From positions 62,001-126,000 of the forward strand of contig JAOAAY010000006.1 in NCBI GenBank assembly GCA_026418615.1: a stretch of 64,000 nucleotides of DNA. The letters run 5' to 3'. The DNA is from Candidatus Sumerlaeaceae bacterium. GTDB lineage: Bacteria; Sumerlaeota; Sumerlaeia; Sumerlaeales; Sumerlaeaceae. A program made the translations under genes and the position numbers. Under the pieces are notes generated by a model that did not search any database, had not been told where the DNA came from, and saw nothing but the letters and a program-made list of their open reading frames with translations. Below are positions 47,201-55,712 of the stretch, one piece after another; within the stretch, counting starts at the first letter, position 1; every line of letters starts with the position of its first letter.

Positions 47201-47276
47201 CGAGTACAACACGGAGCCGCGGCTGACCTACCTCGGGTCGGTGCGCAACCCCAACCCCGAGTTCGGGGAGGCCTGA
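44250..47276 (+). CDS. actB: Alternative complex III subunit ActB, molybdopterin-type and iron-sulfur fusion
   Basis: I start at ATG 44250, overlapping the actA stop; the track TTG at 44238 lies inside actA. The twin-arginine signal is not at the N-terminus but at residues 76-77 (SRRQFLTLMGASLALAGLTGC), preceded by about 70 residues and followed by a lipobox Cys, as known for extended-TAT members of this family. The first two thirds resemble a molybdopterin oxidoreductase without evident cofactor. The last third is a ferredoxin-like part with Cys clusters (CNGCNACVVAC, CQHCENAPCEVVCP, CVGTRFCANNCPY, CSFCIQR) for Fe-S centres. 1008 residues, periplasmic. Confidence 0.95.
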   Translation: MPEDRAQAPSGAAEIAALHAERAAELQRIKGRLAGLGEGKRYWRSLDELAESPEFLEMLHREFPQGASEWSDPVSRRQFLTLMGASLALAGLTGCVKGPKENIYPYIRQPEQIIPGKPLFFASAMTFLGYAEPLLVESHMGRPTKIEGNPDHGSSLGSTSLYAQASILSMYDPDRPRTITHLGEIRPWSEFSAQMAPVLEEQKKQQGSGIRLLTPTVTSPSLAAAIRRMLAVYPQAKWVQFEPAGRDNAREGARRAFGEVVDTVYKFEDADVVLSLDADFMVCGPGAVRHARDFAARRKVRSADPAMNRLYMVEPMPSSTGSLADHRIAMRASDIGAFASAVAAGVGVAGVEAPASLSPRQRRQAEVIARDLAAHKGRSLVIAGEWQPPEVHALAHAINGALGNAGKTVVYLPSAEAQPVNQWTAIKDLAEEMEQDKVQLLVIAGCNPVYDAPADLEFARRMEKVGLRIHLGLLADETAALCQWQIPECHFLESWGDARAHDGTVTLVQPLIAPLFGSKTLIELVALLAGEGAKSNYELVRDYWKSQLNRPDFDQFWAKCIHDGFIPDTASQPKAVTASTDRAAFAPTAPGADGIEVVLRPDPCVFDGRFANNGWLQEVPKPFSKVTWDNTALMSPATAKRLGVQDEDVVEIAVAGRKVTLPVCIQPGHADDSVTVHLGFGRTRAGKVGNKVGVNTYVLRTYEAPWVLTGAAVRKTGKRYALARTQMHWNMEGRNLVRHTDLEHFRKEPDFVKKYDYIPPASITPRHEYRDNSWGMVVDLNACNGCNACVVACNAENNIAIVGKDQVRRGREMHWIRIDQYYEGDPESPSLHTQPVACQHCENAPCEVVCPVAATVHGDEGTNDMVYNRCVGTRFCANNCPYKVRRFNFFQYQDYTTDLLKMARNPDVTVRSRGVIEKCSFCIQRLNAARIDSKLEGRPIRDGEVKTACQAACPPQAIIFGNMNDPESEVAKAKTLGHNYALLTEYNTEPRLTYLGSVRNPNPEFGEA

Positions 47277-47284
47277 GGCGTCGT

Positions 47285-48673
47285 ATGGAAGCCAGAGTCA
47301 TTCACGAATCACTGAAACCGGCACCGGTCATCGCTCCGGGACACACCTTCGAATCGGTCACCGAAAAGATTAACGCGGTTGTCCTGACGAAGAAGTTCGG
47401 GTTTGGCTGGATTGTCGGTTTGGCCATCGCCTTCATGCTGGCCAACCTGCTGCTGCTCTCGACGGCGGTGATCCTCATCGGGGGCGTCGGCGGATTCGGC
47501 ATCAATGCCCCGGTGGGTTGGGGCTTTGACATTGTGAACTTCGTGTGGTGGATCGGTATCGGCCACGCGGGTACGCTGATCTCCGCGATTCTGCTGCTGC
47601 TCAACCAGAGTTGGCGGACTTCGATCAACCGTTTTGCCGAAGCGATGACGCTGTTTGCGGTGGCGTGCGCGGGTCTGTTTCCGCTAATCCACATGGGGCG
47701 CCCGTACTTCTTCTACTGGCTGCTGCCGTATCCGAATGTGATCGCTCTCTGGCCGCAGACGCGCAGCCCGCTCGTCTGGGATGTGTTCGCCGTGACGACC
47801 TACGCCACGGTGTCGCTGATGTTTTGGCTGGTGGGATTGATCCCGGACATCGCCACGCTTCGCGACCGGACAAAGAGCACGGTTCTCAAATATGTGTACG
47901 GAATCCTCTCGATGGGATGGCGCGGGTCGGCGCGCCACTGGCACAATTACGAAAGTGCCTACCTGCTGCTGGCCGGTCTGGCGACGCCGCTGGTCGTGTC
48001 GGTGCACACGGTGGTGAGTTTCGACTTTGCCGTGGGCATCATCCCGGGTTGGCACTCGACAATATTTCCGCCGTACTTTGTGGCGGGGGCGATCTTCTCC
48101 GGGTTTGCCATGGTGCTGACGCTGATCATTCCGGTGCGTGCCTATTACAAGATGCACGATTTCATCACGGACCGCCACCTCGACAACATGGCCAAGGTTA
48201 TGCTGGCGACCGGTCTGATCGTCTTCTATGGTTATGCAAACGAGGTGTTCTATGCCTGGTACTCGGCCAGCAAGTGGGAACAGTACATGATGTTTGGCAA
48301 CCGGATGCAGGGTCCGTACATGTGGTTTTACTGGGCGCTGATCCTGTGCAACGGCCTGGTGCCGCAAATCCTGTGGTCGAAAAAGATGCGGCTGAATGTC
48401 TATGTGCTGTTTATCGTCTCGATCATCGTCAACATCGGGATGTGGCTGGAGCGCTTCATCATCGTTGTGACGAGCCTGGCGCAGGACTTTCTGCCTTCGT
48501 CATGGGGCATGTATTACCCCACAGTGTGGGACTTCGGGTTTTTCATCGGCACCATCGGATTCTTCCTGTCGCTCATGTTCCTGTTCGTGCGGTTTGTGCC
48601 CATGATCTCGGTGTTTGAGGTTCGCATGCTGTTGCCCGAATCGAAGCCAAAGGGGGCTGCCGCTCATGAGTGA
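47285..48673 (+). CDS. actC: Alternative complex III subunit ActC, NrfD-like quinol-interacting membrane protein
   Basis: The 462 residues hold about ten membrane helices in the NrfD/PsrC pattern (GFGWIVGLAIAFMLANLLLLSTAV, WWIGIGHAGTLISAILLLLNQSWRTSINRFAEAMTLFAVACAG). The quinol site of ACIII is attributed to ActC, near the conserved His-Ala-Gly-Thr turn, and this turn is present. It passes electrons to the Fe-S clusters of ActB. Start ATG 47285, eight bases after actB. The stop overlaps the actD start by eight bases. Confidence 0.95.
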   Translation: MEARVIHESLKPAPVIAPGHTFESVTEKINAVVLTKKFGFGWIVGLAIAFMLANLLLLSTAVILIGGVGGFGINAPVGWGFDIVNFVWWIGIGHAGTLISAILLLLNQSWRTSINRFAEAMTLFAVACAGLFPLIHMGRPYFFYWLLPYPNVIALWPQTRSPLVWDVFAVTTYATVSLMFWLVGLIPDIATLRDRTKSTVLKYVYGILSMGWRGSARHWHNYESAYLLLAGLATPLVVSVHTVVSFDFAVGIIPGWHSTIFPPYFVAGAIFSGFAMVLTLIIPVRAYYKMHDFITDRHLDNMAKVMLATGLIVFYGYANEVFYAWYSASKWEQYMMFGNRMQGPYMWFYWALILCNGLVPQILWSKKMRLNVYVLFIVSIIVNIGMWLERFIIVVTSLAQDFLPSSWGMYYPTVWDFGFFIGTIGFFLSLMFLFVRFVPMISVFEVRMLLPESKPKGAAAHE

Positions 48674-49217
48674 CCGGTGGGACGAGAAGGCCCCTCTGTA
48701 TGGAATCATTGCCGAGTTCGACAACCCGACCGACCTCGTGGTGGCGGCGGAGCGGGCTTATGCGGCCGGTTACCGCAAGATGGACGCCTACACGCCCTAT
48801 CCGATTGAGGAGGTGGCTCATGCGATCGGCCATCACCGCTCGCTGGTGCCGCTGCTGGTGCTGATCGCAGGAGTGACGGGCGGTGTGTTTGCGTTTGTCT
48901 CGCAGTGGTGGGCGGCGGAGATTGACTATCCGCTCATCATCGGCGGCAAGCCGTTCAATTCCTGGCCGATGTTCATCCCGATCACTTTCGAGGTGACCAT
49001 TCTTTTTGCGGCACTGACGGCGGTTGTCGGGATGATTCTGCTCAACGGGCTTCCGCTGCCTTATCATCCTGTGTTCAACCACAAACGGTTCGAGCGGGCG
49101 ACGCAGGACGGATTTTTCCTCTGCATTGAGGCGGCCGATCCGATGTTTGATCGCACCCATACCATGAATTTCCTCAAGAGCCTGAACCCGCGGGAGGTGG
49201 CCGAAGTTGAGTCGTAG
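48666..49217 (+). CDS. actD: Alternative complex III subunit ActD (DUF3341)
   Basis: ATG 48666 lies inside the end of actC. The 183-residue protein has a cytoplasmic ferredoxin-like N-terminus (YGIIAEFDNPTDLVVAAERAYAAGYRKMDAYTPYPIEEVAHAIG) and two membrane helices (VPLLVLIAGVTGGVFAFVSQW, PMFIPITFEVTILFAALTAVVGMILL). This is the DUF3341 family, always found in ACIII operons, with a structural role and no cofactor. It ends in PREVAEVES, overlapping actE by 11 bases. Confidence 0.95.
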   Translation: MSDRWDEKAPLYGIIAEFDNPTDLVVAAERAYAAGYRKMDAYTPYPIEEVAHAIGHHRSLVPLLVLIAGVTGGVFAFVSQWWAAEIDYPLIIGGKPFNSWPMFIPITFEVTILFAALTAVVGMILLNGLPLPYHPVFNHKRFERATQDGFFLCIEAADPMFDRTHTMNFLKSLNPREVAEVES

Positions 49218-49851
49218 CAGGGGCCATTTCGCGTGGATTGGCGGAGTGCTGTTGCTTGTTGCGGCGGCGTCCGTCCTCGGCGGTTGCCGGCAAAAGATGG
49301 CCGATCAGCCGTATTACCAGCCGCTCTCCAAGCAGAAGTCGGAAATCTTTGCGGACAACCGGTCGTCGCGCCCTCTGGTGGAGCACACCGTCGCGCGCGG
49401 GCATTTGCGCGACGGCTCGCTGTTGTACACGGGGCGCGTCAACGGGCAGTTCGCCGAAGTGTTTCCGTTCCCGGTGACGCGGGAGGTGCTCCGGCGCGGT
49501 CAGGAGCGGTACAATATTTTTTGCGCCCCGTGCCACGGGCAAACGGGCCTCGGCAACGGCATGATTGTGCAGCGGGGTCACGCGCCGGCGGCGTCGTACC
49601 ACGACGACCGTCTCGTCACTGCGCCCGTAGGCTATTTCTTTGATGTCATCACGAACGGCTTCGGGCGCATGTACGCGTACAATGCGCAGATTGCTCCGGA
49701 GGACCGGTGGGCGATCGTGGCGTATGTGCGAGCGCTGCAGTACAGCCGCCGCGCCACTCTGGAAGATGTGCCCGAGGCGGAGCGGGTGAAACTGACGGCA
49801 CAGGCTCAGGCCGCGGACGCGGCGCCGGGCGCAGCGGGCGGAGGTCACTGA
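49207..49851 (+). CDS. actE: Alternative complex III subunit ActE, monoheme cytochrome c lipoprotein
   Basis: TTG 49207 is supported by GGAGGTGG about six bases upstream and by a signal peptide that needs this start (GGVLLLVAAASVLGGC, lipobox ending at Cys). The mature protein carries one heme site, CAPCHG, and a later methionine in GFGRMYAYNAQI that can serve as axial ligand. It hands electrons from ActA to the oxidase at the outer face of the membrane. The overlap with actD is 11 bases and actF follows after two. Confidence 0.94.
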   Translation: MSRSRGHFAWIGGVLLLVAAASVLGGCRQKMADQPYYQPLSKQKSEIFADNRSSRPLVEHTVARGHLRDGSLLYTGRVNGQFAEVFPFPVTREVLRRGQERYNIFCAPCHGQTGLGNGMIVQRGHAPAASYHDDRLVTAPVGYFFDVITNGFGRMYAYNAQIAPEDRWAIVAYVRALQYSRRATLEDVPEAERVKLTAQAQAADAAPGAAGGGH

Positions 49852-49853
49852 TC

Positions 49854-51074
49854 ATGGCCGACGGACAAAAGTCTTATCTGGCGCCAGACCTTGCGGCCAG
49901 CGGCTCGCGCTACCTCATTGTGGCGGCGGCCGGCGCGGCCGGCTTGGCGGCCGGATGGTTCATCAATCACGACCAGTTTTTCCTGTCGTACCTTGTCGGG
50001 TATGTTTTCTGGATCAACATGGCGCTGGGCATGCTGTTTTTGCTCATGATTCAGCACCTGACAGGCGGAGCATGGGGGGTGTTGACGCGGCGGGTGCTGG
50101 AGTCGGGTGCGCGCACGCTGCCGGCGCTGGCTGTGCTGTTTGTGCCGGTCATCGTCGGGATGCACAGTCTGTACGAGTGGACGCACGCCGACGCCGTCGC
50201 CGCCGACAAAATTCTGCAGCACAAGGCGCCGTATCTGAATACAACGGGTTTTCTGACGCGTGCGGCGGTTTATTTCGTCGTATGGGGTGCGGTGGCGCTG
50301 CTGCTGGCGGCCTGGTCGCGCGGTCAGGACCTGACGGGCCGTCCGGAGTTTACACACCGCATGCGCACCCTGAGCGGTCCGGGCGTGGTCATGTACGGCC
50401 TGACGGTCACTTTTATGTCCACGGATTGGTTCATGTCGCTCGAGCCGCACTGGTTTTCGACGATGTATCCGGTGCTGTTCGTTGTGGGACAGGGGCTGGC
50501 GGCGTTCACTTTGACGATCATCACGGTGGTGTGGCTGTCGGGTCGCGCGCCGCTGGCGGGGGTTGTCACGCAAAAACATTTGCACGACTTGGGCAAACTC
50601 ATGTTGGCCTTCGTCTTGTTGTGGGCCTACACGAACTTCTCGCAGTTCCTGATCACCTGGTCAGGCAATCTGCGCGAGGAAGTGCCGTGGTATCTCAAGC
50701 GCACTCAGGAGGGGTGGCTGGCGGTGGCGCTGATTCTGGTGATCTTCCATTTCGCGCTGCCGTTTGTGTTGCTGCTGTCGCGCAAGGTGAAACAGAACGC
50801 CCGTCTGCTGGCGGGGATTGCCGCGGTCTTGCTGGTTATGCGGGCGGTGGATCTGTTCTGGTTCCTGCGCCCGGCGGTGCCGCACGGCGGCGGTGAGGGG
50901 CATCACGGGTTATCGCTGATGACGGCGCTGTCAACGGTTTGGATTGATCTCTCGGCGCTGGCGGCAATCGGGGGCTTGTGGATGTTTCTCTTCATGAGAG
51001 GACTGTCCAAGAGGCCGTTGCTGCCTGTGAACGATCCGCATTTTGAGGAGGCGCTCGCCCATGGCCGGCACTGA
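49854..51074 (+). CDS. actF: Alternative complex III subunit ActF, second NrfD-like membrane protein
   Basis: ATG 49854 (MADGQKSYLAPD, 406 residues); the longer ORF lies inside actE out of frame. About ten membrane helices (for example FINMALGMLFLLMIQHLTGG-like first half, and TLSGPGVVMYGLTVTFMSTDWFMSLEPHWFSTMYPVLFVVGQGLAAFTLTII) match ActF, the paralogue of ActC that lacks the quinol site and probably forms a proton path. The stop overlaps the next start by 14 bases. Confidence 0.94.
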   Translation: MADGQKSYLAPDLAASGSRYLIVAAAGAAGLAAGWFINHDQFFLSYLVGYVFWINMALGMLFLLMIQHLTGGAWGVLTRRVLESGARTLPALAVLFVPVIVGMHSLYEWTHADAVAADKILQHKAPYLNTTGFLTRAAVYFVVWGAVALLLAAWSRGQDLTGRPEFTHRMRTLSGPGVVMYGLTVTFMSTDWFMSLEPHWFSTMYPVLFVVGQGLAAFTLTIITVVWLSGRAPLAGVVTQKHLHDLGKLMLAFVLLWAYTNFSQFLITWSGNLREEVPWYLKRTQEGWLAVALILVIFHFALPFVLLLSRKVKQNARLLAGIAAVLLVMRAVDLFWFLRPAVPHGGGEGHHGLSLMTALSTVWIDLSALAAIGGLWMFLFMRGLSKRPLLPVNDPHFEEALAHGRH

Positions 51075-51534
51075 GCACAAGCCTGATCACGGCCCGGGCG
51101 GCGGCTACGAAAAGCGCGACGCGCACCTGCGCCCGCTCGTCCTGAGCACGGTCGGGATCATCATGCTGGTCGTGGTGACGGCGGCGGTGGTGTGGCTGCT
51201 GCTCGCGGGTTACGACCGCTTTGCCCGGGGGCGCGCAGCGGCCCCTTCGCCGCTTCGCCCGGCGGGTCAGGTGACCTTGCCGCCGAGTCCCCGGCTTCAG
51301 GTGGACCCTGCGGGCGACATGGCCCGCTTCCTCGCCGAGGAGAAGGCGATCCTGACCACCTATGCGTGGGAGAACGAGACCTCGGGCATCGTGCGCATTC
51401 CCATTGAGCGCGCCATGGACATTGTTTTGGAAAAAGGTTTTCCCGTCGCGCAGGAGGCGGTCACGACCGGTACTCCCGGATCTTCCGGTCAGCAAAAGAT
51501 GTGGGACTCCAGCGGCGGGCAAAGGGGGCGTTAG
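51061..51534 (+). CDS. Small membrane protein of the ACIII-caa3 cluster
   Basis: ATG 51061 overlaps actF by 14 bases. The 157 residues have a short polar N-terminus, one membrane helix (VGIIMLVVVTAAVVWLLLAGY) and a periplasmic part with the motif GIVRIPIERAMDIVLEKG. I recall similar IPIxxAM proteins in ACIII-oxidase operons of other phyla, where their function is not known. Its position between actF and the copper chaperone suggests a role in assembly or as an accessory subunit. No heme or copper motif is present. Confidence 0.8.
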   Translation: MAGTEHKPDHGPGGGYEKRDAHLRPLVLSTVGIIMLVVVTAAVVWLLLAGYDRFARGRAAAPSPLRPAGQVTLPPSPRLQVDPAGDMARFLAEEKAILTTYAWENETSGIVRIPIERAMDIVLEKGFPVAQEAVTTGTPGSSGQQKMWDSSGGQRGR

Positions 51535-51535
51535 G

Positions 51536-52369
51536 ATGGCTTTGATCAGGTGCGCTGCCGTGTTGGGACTGCTTGGGATTCTGCCGCTGGGGTTGCGGGC
51601 GGAGACGCGGCCGGCTGGCGCCATCCCGCCGGCGCTGCGGGAGGTGGCCATTGACCAGAAACTCAACAATCAGATCCCGCTGGACCTGAAGTTTACGGAC
51701 GAGAACGGCGAGGAAGTGACGCTTGGCAAATATTTCAAAGACAAGCCGGTCATCATCACGCCCGTCTATTACGAGTGCCCGATGCTCTGCAACCAGACGC
51801 TCAACGGCCTGCTCAAGGCGATGCGCGTACTGCGTTTCGAGGTCGGCGAAAAGTTTGAAGTCGTGACCGTCAGTTTCGATCCGACGGAGTCGTCGCCCTT
51901 GGCCGCGGCCAAAAAGGCCAACTATGTGGAGCAACTGGGCAAGGAAGGCGCCCGGACCGGTTGGCATTTTCTTACGGGAACCGAGGAAAACATCAAGCCG
52001 CTCATGGATGCGCTCGGGTTCATCTACACCTATGATGAGAAGCGCGGCGAGTATGCCCACGCGGCTGGCATCATGGTCCTGACACCGCAGGGGCGTGTGT
52101 CGCGTTATTTTTACGGGGTGGAGTTTTCGCCGAAGGATCTGCGACTCGGCCTGGTCGAGGCATCGGAGGGCAAGATTGGCTCGCCGGTGGATCAGTTGCT
52201 GCTGTTCTGCTACATGTACGACCCGCTGACGGGCAAATACGGTGCGGTGGTCATGCGCATGGTGCAGGTGGGCGGTCTGGTGACGGTGTTGTGTCTCGGA
52301 ACATTCATGTTTGTCATGTTCCGGCGGGATTTCAGGAAAAAGCGCAGCACAGCGCCGGAGGCGAAGTAA
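51536..52369 (+). CDS. SCO1/SenC-type copper chaperone for cytochrome oxidase
   Basis: ATG 51536 gives 277 residues with a signal peptide, a thioredoxin-fold SCO domain and a C-terminal membrane helix (VGGLVTVLCLGTFMFVMF). The copper-binding pair CPMLC and a His in YAHAAGIMVL are kept. SCO proteins deliver copper to the CuA site of subunit II and may reduce its cysteines; coxB follows after four bases. The C-terminal anchor and the total length differ from mitochondrial Sco1 but are common in bacterial ACIII-linked copies. Confidence 0.93.
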   Translation: MALIRCAAVLGLLGILPLGLRAETRPAGAIPPALREVAIDQKLNNQIPLDLKFTDENGEEVTLGKYFKDKPVIITPVYYECPMLCNQTLNGLLKAMRVLRFEVGEKFEVVTVSFDPTESSPLAAAKKANYVEQLGKEGARTGWHFLTGTEENIKPLMDALGFIYTYDEKRGEYAHAAGIMVLTPQGRVSRYFYGVEFSPKDLRLGLVEASEGKIGSPVDQLLLFCYMYDPLTGKYGAVVMRMVQVGGLVTVLCLGTFMFVMFRRDFRKKRSTAPEAK

Positions 52370-52373
52370 GGCC

Positions 52374-53381
52374 ATGCAAGGCGGTCTCAAATTCTTCCCC
52401 GATCAGGCCTCGACGATGGCCGGGCCGGTGGATGCATTTTTCTTTTACCTCGTCGGGGTGAGCGTTTTCTTCACGGTGCTCATCTTCACGCTGGTGGCGG
52501 TGTTTGCCGTCAAGTACCGGCGCCGTCCGGGCAACGAACAGGGAGCCCACATCGAAGGATCCAAACTGCTGGAGATCACCTGGACGGTCATTCCGCTGGG
52601 GCTGGTGGCCATCATGTTTTTCTGGGGCGCCAAGTTGTATTATGATCAGGAGCGCGCGCCGGCCAACGCCCTTGATGTGCTGGTGACGGGCAAGAAATGG
52701 ATGTGGAAATTCCAGCACAGCAACGGTCGCCGCGAGATCAACACGCTGCACATCCCCGCGCGGACGCCCATCAAACTGACCATGGGCTCGGAGGATGTGA
52801 TTCACAATGTTTTTGTGCCGGCATTCCGCGTGAAGCAGGATGTGGTGCCCGGACGCCTGACGACCGTCTGGTTCGAAGCCACCAAGACCGGCTCGTTCCA
52901 TCTGTTTTGCAATCAATATTGCGGCAAGGATCACAGCCGGATGGTGGGCAAGGTGATCGTGATGGAGCCGAATGAATTTCAGGCCTGGCTGGCCGGCGAC
53001 ACGGGTCTTCCGCCAGTGGCGTCGGGCGAGTTGCTGTTCAATCAATTGGCCTGCAACTCGTGCCACATGGGAGAAGGCATGCTGCGCGGCCCCTCGCTGG
53101 CGGGACTGCATGGCAGCAGGGTGGCGCTGCTCGGAGGCGGTTCAGTGATCGCCGACGATGATTACATCCGCGAGTCCATTGTGAACCCGGCGGCCAAAAT
53201 TGTGGACGGCTACCAGCCCATCATGCCCACCTTCAAGGGGTTGGTGACGGAAGAACAGTTGATGCACCTTGTGGCATATGTGAAATCTCTCGAGGCGCCG
53301 AGCGGCGCAAAGGCGGGTGCGGCCGAAACAACATCCGGCGCGACGCTGGCGGTAGATGCCGCCACGACGGCAGGACAGTGA
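52374..53381 (+). CDS. coxB: Cytochrome c oxidase subunit II with fused cytochrome c domain (caa3 type)
   Basis: ATG 52374 gives 335 residues. Two N-terminal membrane helices (about 24-48 and 66-88) are followed by the CuA domain with its ligands in HNVFVPAFRVKQD and FCNQYCGKDHSRM. A C-terminal cytochrome c domain carries CNSCH and a late Met in QPIMPTFKG. The fusion marks a caa3 oxidase, which takes electrons directly from a cytochrome or from ACIII. The last 35 residues are Ala/Thr-rich and unconserved. Confidence 0.96.
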   Translation: MQGGLKFFPDQASTMAGPVDAFFFYLVGVSVFFTVLIFTLVAVFAVKYRRRPGNEQGAHIEGSKLLEITWTVIPLGLVAIMFFWGAKLYYDQERAPANALDVLVTGKKWMWKFQHSNGRREINTLHIPARTPIKLTMGSEDVIHNVFVPAFRVKQDVVPGRLTTVWFEATKTGSFHLFCNQYCGKDHSRMVGKVIVMEPNEFQAWLAGDTGLPPVASGELLFNQLACNSCHMGEGMLRGPSLAGLHGSRVALLGGGSVIADDDYIRESIVNPAAKIVDGYQPIMPTFKGLVTEEQLMHLVAYVKSLEAPSGAKAGAAETTSGATLAVDAATTAGQ

Positions 53382-53396
53382 CGGAGTGATGCGGTT

Positions 53397-55028
53397 ATGA
53401 CGACAGACTCAGCCGAGCCCAAGTATCCCGAGCACACCTACCTCAACGACGGGTACAGCCTGAAATCCTGGCTGCTGACGAAGGATCACAAACGCATCGG
53501 GATTCTCTACCTGATCAGCATCACCTTTTTCTTTGCGCTGGGCGGTCTGTTTGCGCTGCTCATCCGCCTCGAACTGCTCACGCCTCAGGGCGACCTGATG
53601 CAGTCCGACACTTACAACAAGATGTTCACGATGCACGGCATCGTGATGATCTTTTTCTTCCTTGTGCCGTCCATACCCGCAGTGTTCGGCAATTTTCTGG
53701 TTCCGATCATGATCGGTGCGCGCGACCTCGCGTTTCCGCGCCTTAATCTGGCCAGTTGGTACATGTACATGGCTGGCGCGGTGTTCGCCCTGTACGCGAT
53801 CGTGAGTGGCGGCGTGGATACCGGGTGGACTTTTTACACGCCTTACAGTACGGCCCATGCCGACTCGCATGTCATCTCGACGGCCGTTGGCATTTTGATC
53901 ATGGGCTTTTCGTCCATTTTCACCGGCTTGAACTTCATTGTCACGATCCACCGGATGCGCGCGCCGGGCATGACTTGGTTCCGGCTTCCGCTTTTCATCT
54001 GGGCGCATTACGCAACGAGCCTGATTATGATCCTGGGCACTCCGGTGCTGGGGATCACGATCGCACTGGTGGGCGTCGAGCGCGCGCTGGGTTTGGGGAT
54101 CTTTGATCCCGCGAATGGCGGTGACCCCCTTCTGTTCCAGCACCTGTTCTGGTTCTATTCGCATCCGGCCGTGTACATCATGATTCTGCCGGCCATGGGG
54201 GTGATCAGTGAAGTCATCACCTGCTTTGCGCGCAAGGTGATCTTCGGCTACGGCTTCATCGCGACCTCGAGCATGCTGATCGCCATTCTTGGCTTTTTCG
54301 TATGGGGCCATCACATGTATGTCAGCAGCCAGTCGGAATATGCGGGCCTCATTTTCTCGGCGCTGAGTTTTCTTGTGGCCATTCCTTCAGCCATCAAAGT
54401 TTTCAACTGGACGGCCACTCTGTATAAGGGTTCCATTACCTTTGAGGCGCCGATGCTGTATGTGTTCGGATTCATCGGTGTGTTCACCATCGGAGGCCTG
54501 ACAGGTCTGTTCCTTGCCGCACTGGGCATGGACCGCCATGTCCACGACACTTATTTCGTCGTGGCCCACTTTCACTACATCATGGTGGGCGGCGCGCTGA
54601 TGGCCTATCTGGCGGCCATGCATTTCTGGTGGCCGAAGATGACGGGCAAGCGCTATCCTGAGGGGCTGGCGATGGTCGGCGCCATTGCCGTGTTTGTCGG
54701 CTTTAACATGACCTTTTTCCCGCAGTTTATCCTCGGATATCTGGGGATGCCGCGCCACTACCACGAGTATGTGCCCGAGTTTCAGTTCCTGCACATCATG
54801 TCCACGGCGGGAGCCTCTGTGCTGGGGGTGGGCTACCTGATCCCCGGTGTTTGCTTTCTCTGGTCGTTGATCCATGGCCGCAATGCCGGCCCGAATCCGT
54901 GGGAAGCCAAGGGGCTGGAATGGACCATCCCATCGCCGCCACCGACCCACAATTTTGAGGAGATTCCCGTGGTGACGGAGGAGCCGTACCAGTACACGAG
55001 CGAGGCGAGCAGTGTCCGACACTCTTAA
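53397..55028 (+). CDS. coxA: Cytochrome c oxidase subunit I, A2-type
   Basis: This 543-residue, 12-helix protein carries the heme a and a3-CuB centre: His in [11 protein letters not shown], the CuB region [13 protein letters not shown] and WGHHMYVSS, and the heme ligands in [17 protein letters not shown]. At the end of the D-channel it has YSHPAVY instead of the GHPEVY of mitochondrial enzymes, the A2 pattern, where a Tyr-Ser pair replaces the glutamate. It reduces oxygen and pumps protons. ATG 53397; 17 bases overlap with coxC. Confidence 0.97.
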   Translation: MTTDSAEPKYPEHTYLNDGYSLKSWLLTKDHKRIGILYLISITFFFALGGLFALLIRLELLTPQGDLMQSDTYNKMFTMHGIVMIFFFLVPSIPAVFGNFLVPIMIGARDLAFPRLNLASWYMYMAGAVFALYAIVSGGVDTGWTFYTPYSTAHADSHVISTAVGILIMGFSSIFTGLNFIVTIHRMRAPGMTWFRLPLFIWAHYATSLIMILGTPVLGITIALVGVERALGLGIFDPANGGDPLLFQHLFWFYSHPAVYIMILPAMGVISEVITCFARKVIFGYGFIATSSMLIAILGFFVWGHHMYVSSQSEYAGLIFSALSFLVAIPSAIKVFNWTATLYKGSITFEAPMLYVFGFIGVFTIGGLTGLFLAALGMDRHVHDTYFVVAHFHYIMVGGALMAYLAAMHFWWPKMTGKRYPEGLAMVGAIAVFVGFNMTFFPQFILGYLGMPRHYHEYVPEFQFLHIMSTAGASVLGVGYLIPGVCFLWSLIHGRNAGPNPWEAKGLEWTIPSPPPTHNFEEIPVVTEEPYQYTSEASSVRHS

Positions 55029-55701
55029 CGGTCAATCGCGGCTGGCCCATCATTTTGTTGATCTGCAGCAGCAGAAGTCGGCCGCCACGCTGGGCATGTG
55101 GCTGTTTCTGGCGACGGAAGTGCTGTTTTTTGGCGGGCTGTTTGTCGCGTACACGCTGTACAAGTTGAAATACTATGAGGCGTTCGTTGCGGGCAGCCAC
55201 GAGTTGTCCATCACGCTGGGCTGTGTCAACACCGCCATCCTGATCACGAGCAGCCTGACCATGGCGCTGGGCGTTTACGGAGCGCAGACGGGCCGCAAGG
55301 CGTTTGCCTGCAACTCGCTGTTGGCCACGCTGGCGCTGGCCGGGGCCTTTCTCGTAGTAAAATACTTTGAGTGGTCGGCCAAGTTCGAGCATCATCTTGT
55401 TCCCGGGCCGGACTTCCAGTTCGATGTCACCCATGCGGCGGCCGTGGTCGCCAACCCCGAGTTGCTGCGGATCGAGCATGTCAAGATGTTCTTTATCCTC
55501 TACTACATCATGACAGGTCTGCACGGCATCCATGTGGTGGCTGGCATCGGTGTCATCGCGTGGCTTTATACGCAGGCGCGCAAGGGCGTGTACTCGGCCG
55601 AGTATTACACGCCGGTCGAACTGGTGGGCCTGTACTGGCATTTTGTGGACATTGTCTGGATATTCCTGTTCCCGCTGCTGTACTTGCTGGGACGCCATTG
55701 A
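55012..55701 (+). CDS. coxC: Cytochrome c oxidase subunit III
   Basis: GTG 55012 lies inside the coxA end. The 229 residues form about five membrane helices with the usual signatures: [24 protein letters not shown] near the start, [23 protein letters not shown] and [24 protein letters not shown] at the end. Subunit III supports proton uptake and stability of subunit I. The length between helix 3 and 4 is slightly larger than in mitochondrial forms. coxD follows after 11 bases. Confidence 0.96.
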   Translation: MSDTLNGQSRLAHHFVDLQQQKSAATLGMWLFLATEVLFFGGLFVAYTLYKLKYYEAFVAGSHELSITLGCVNTAILITSSLTMALGVYGAQTGRKAFACNSLLATLALAGAFLVVKYFEWSAKFEHHLVPGPDFQFDVTHAAAVVANPELLRIEHVKMFFILYYIMTGLHGIHVVAGIGVIAWLYTQARKGVYSAEYYTPVELVGLYWHFVDIVWIFLFPLLYLLGRH

Positions 55702-55712
55702 GGCTGGAGCCG

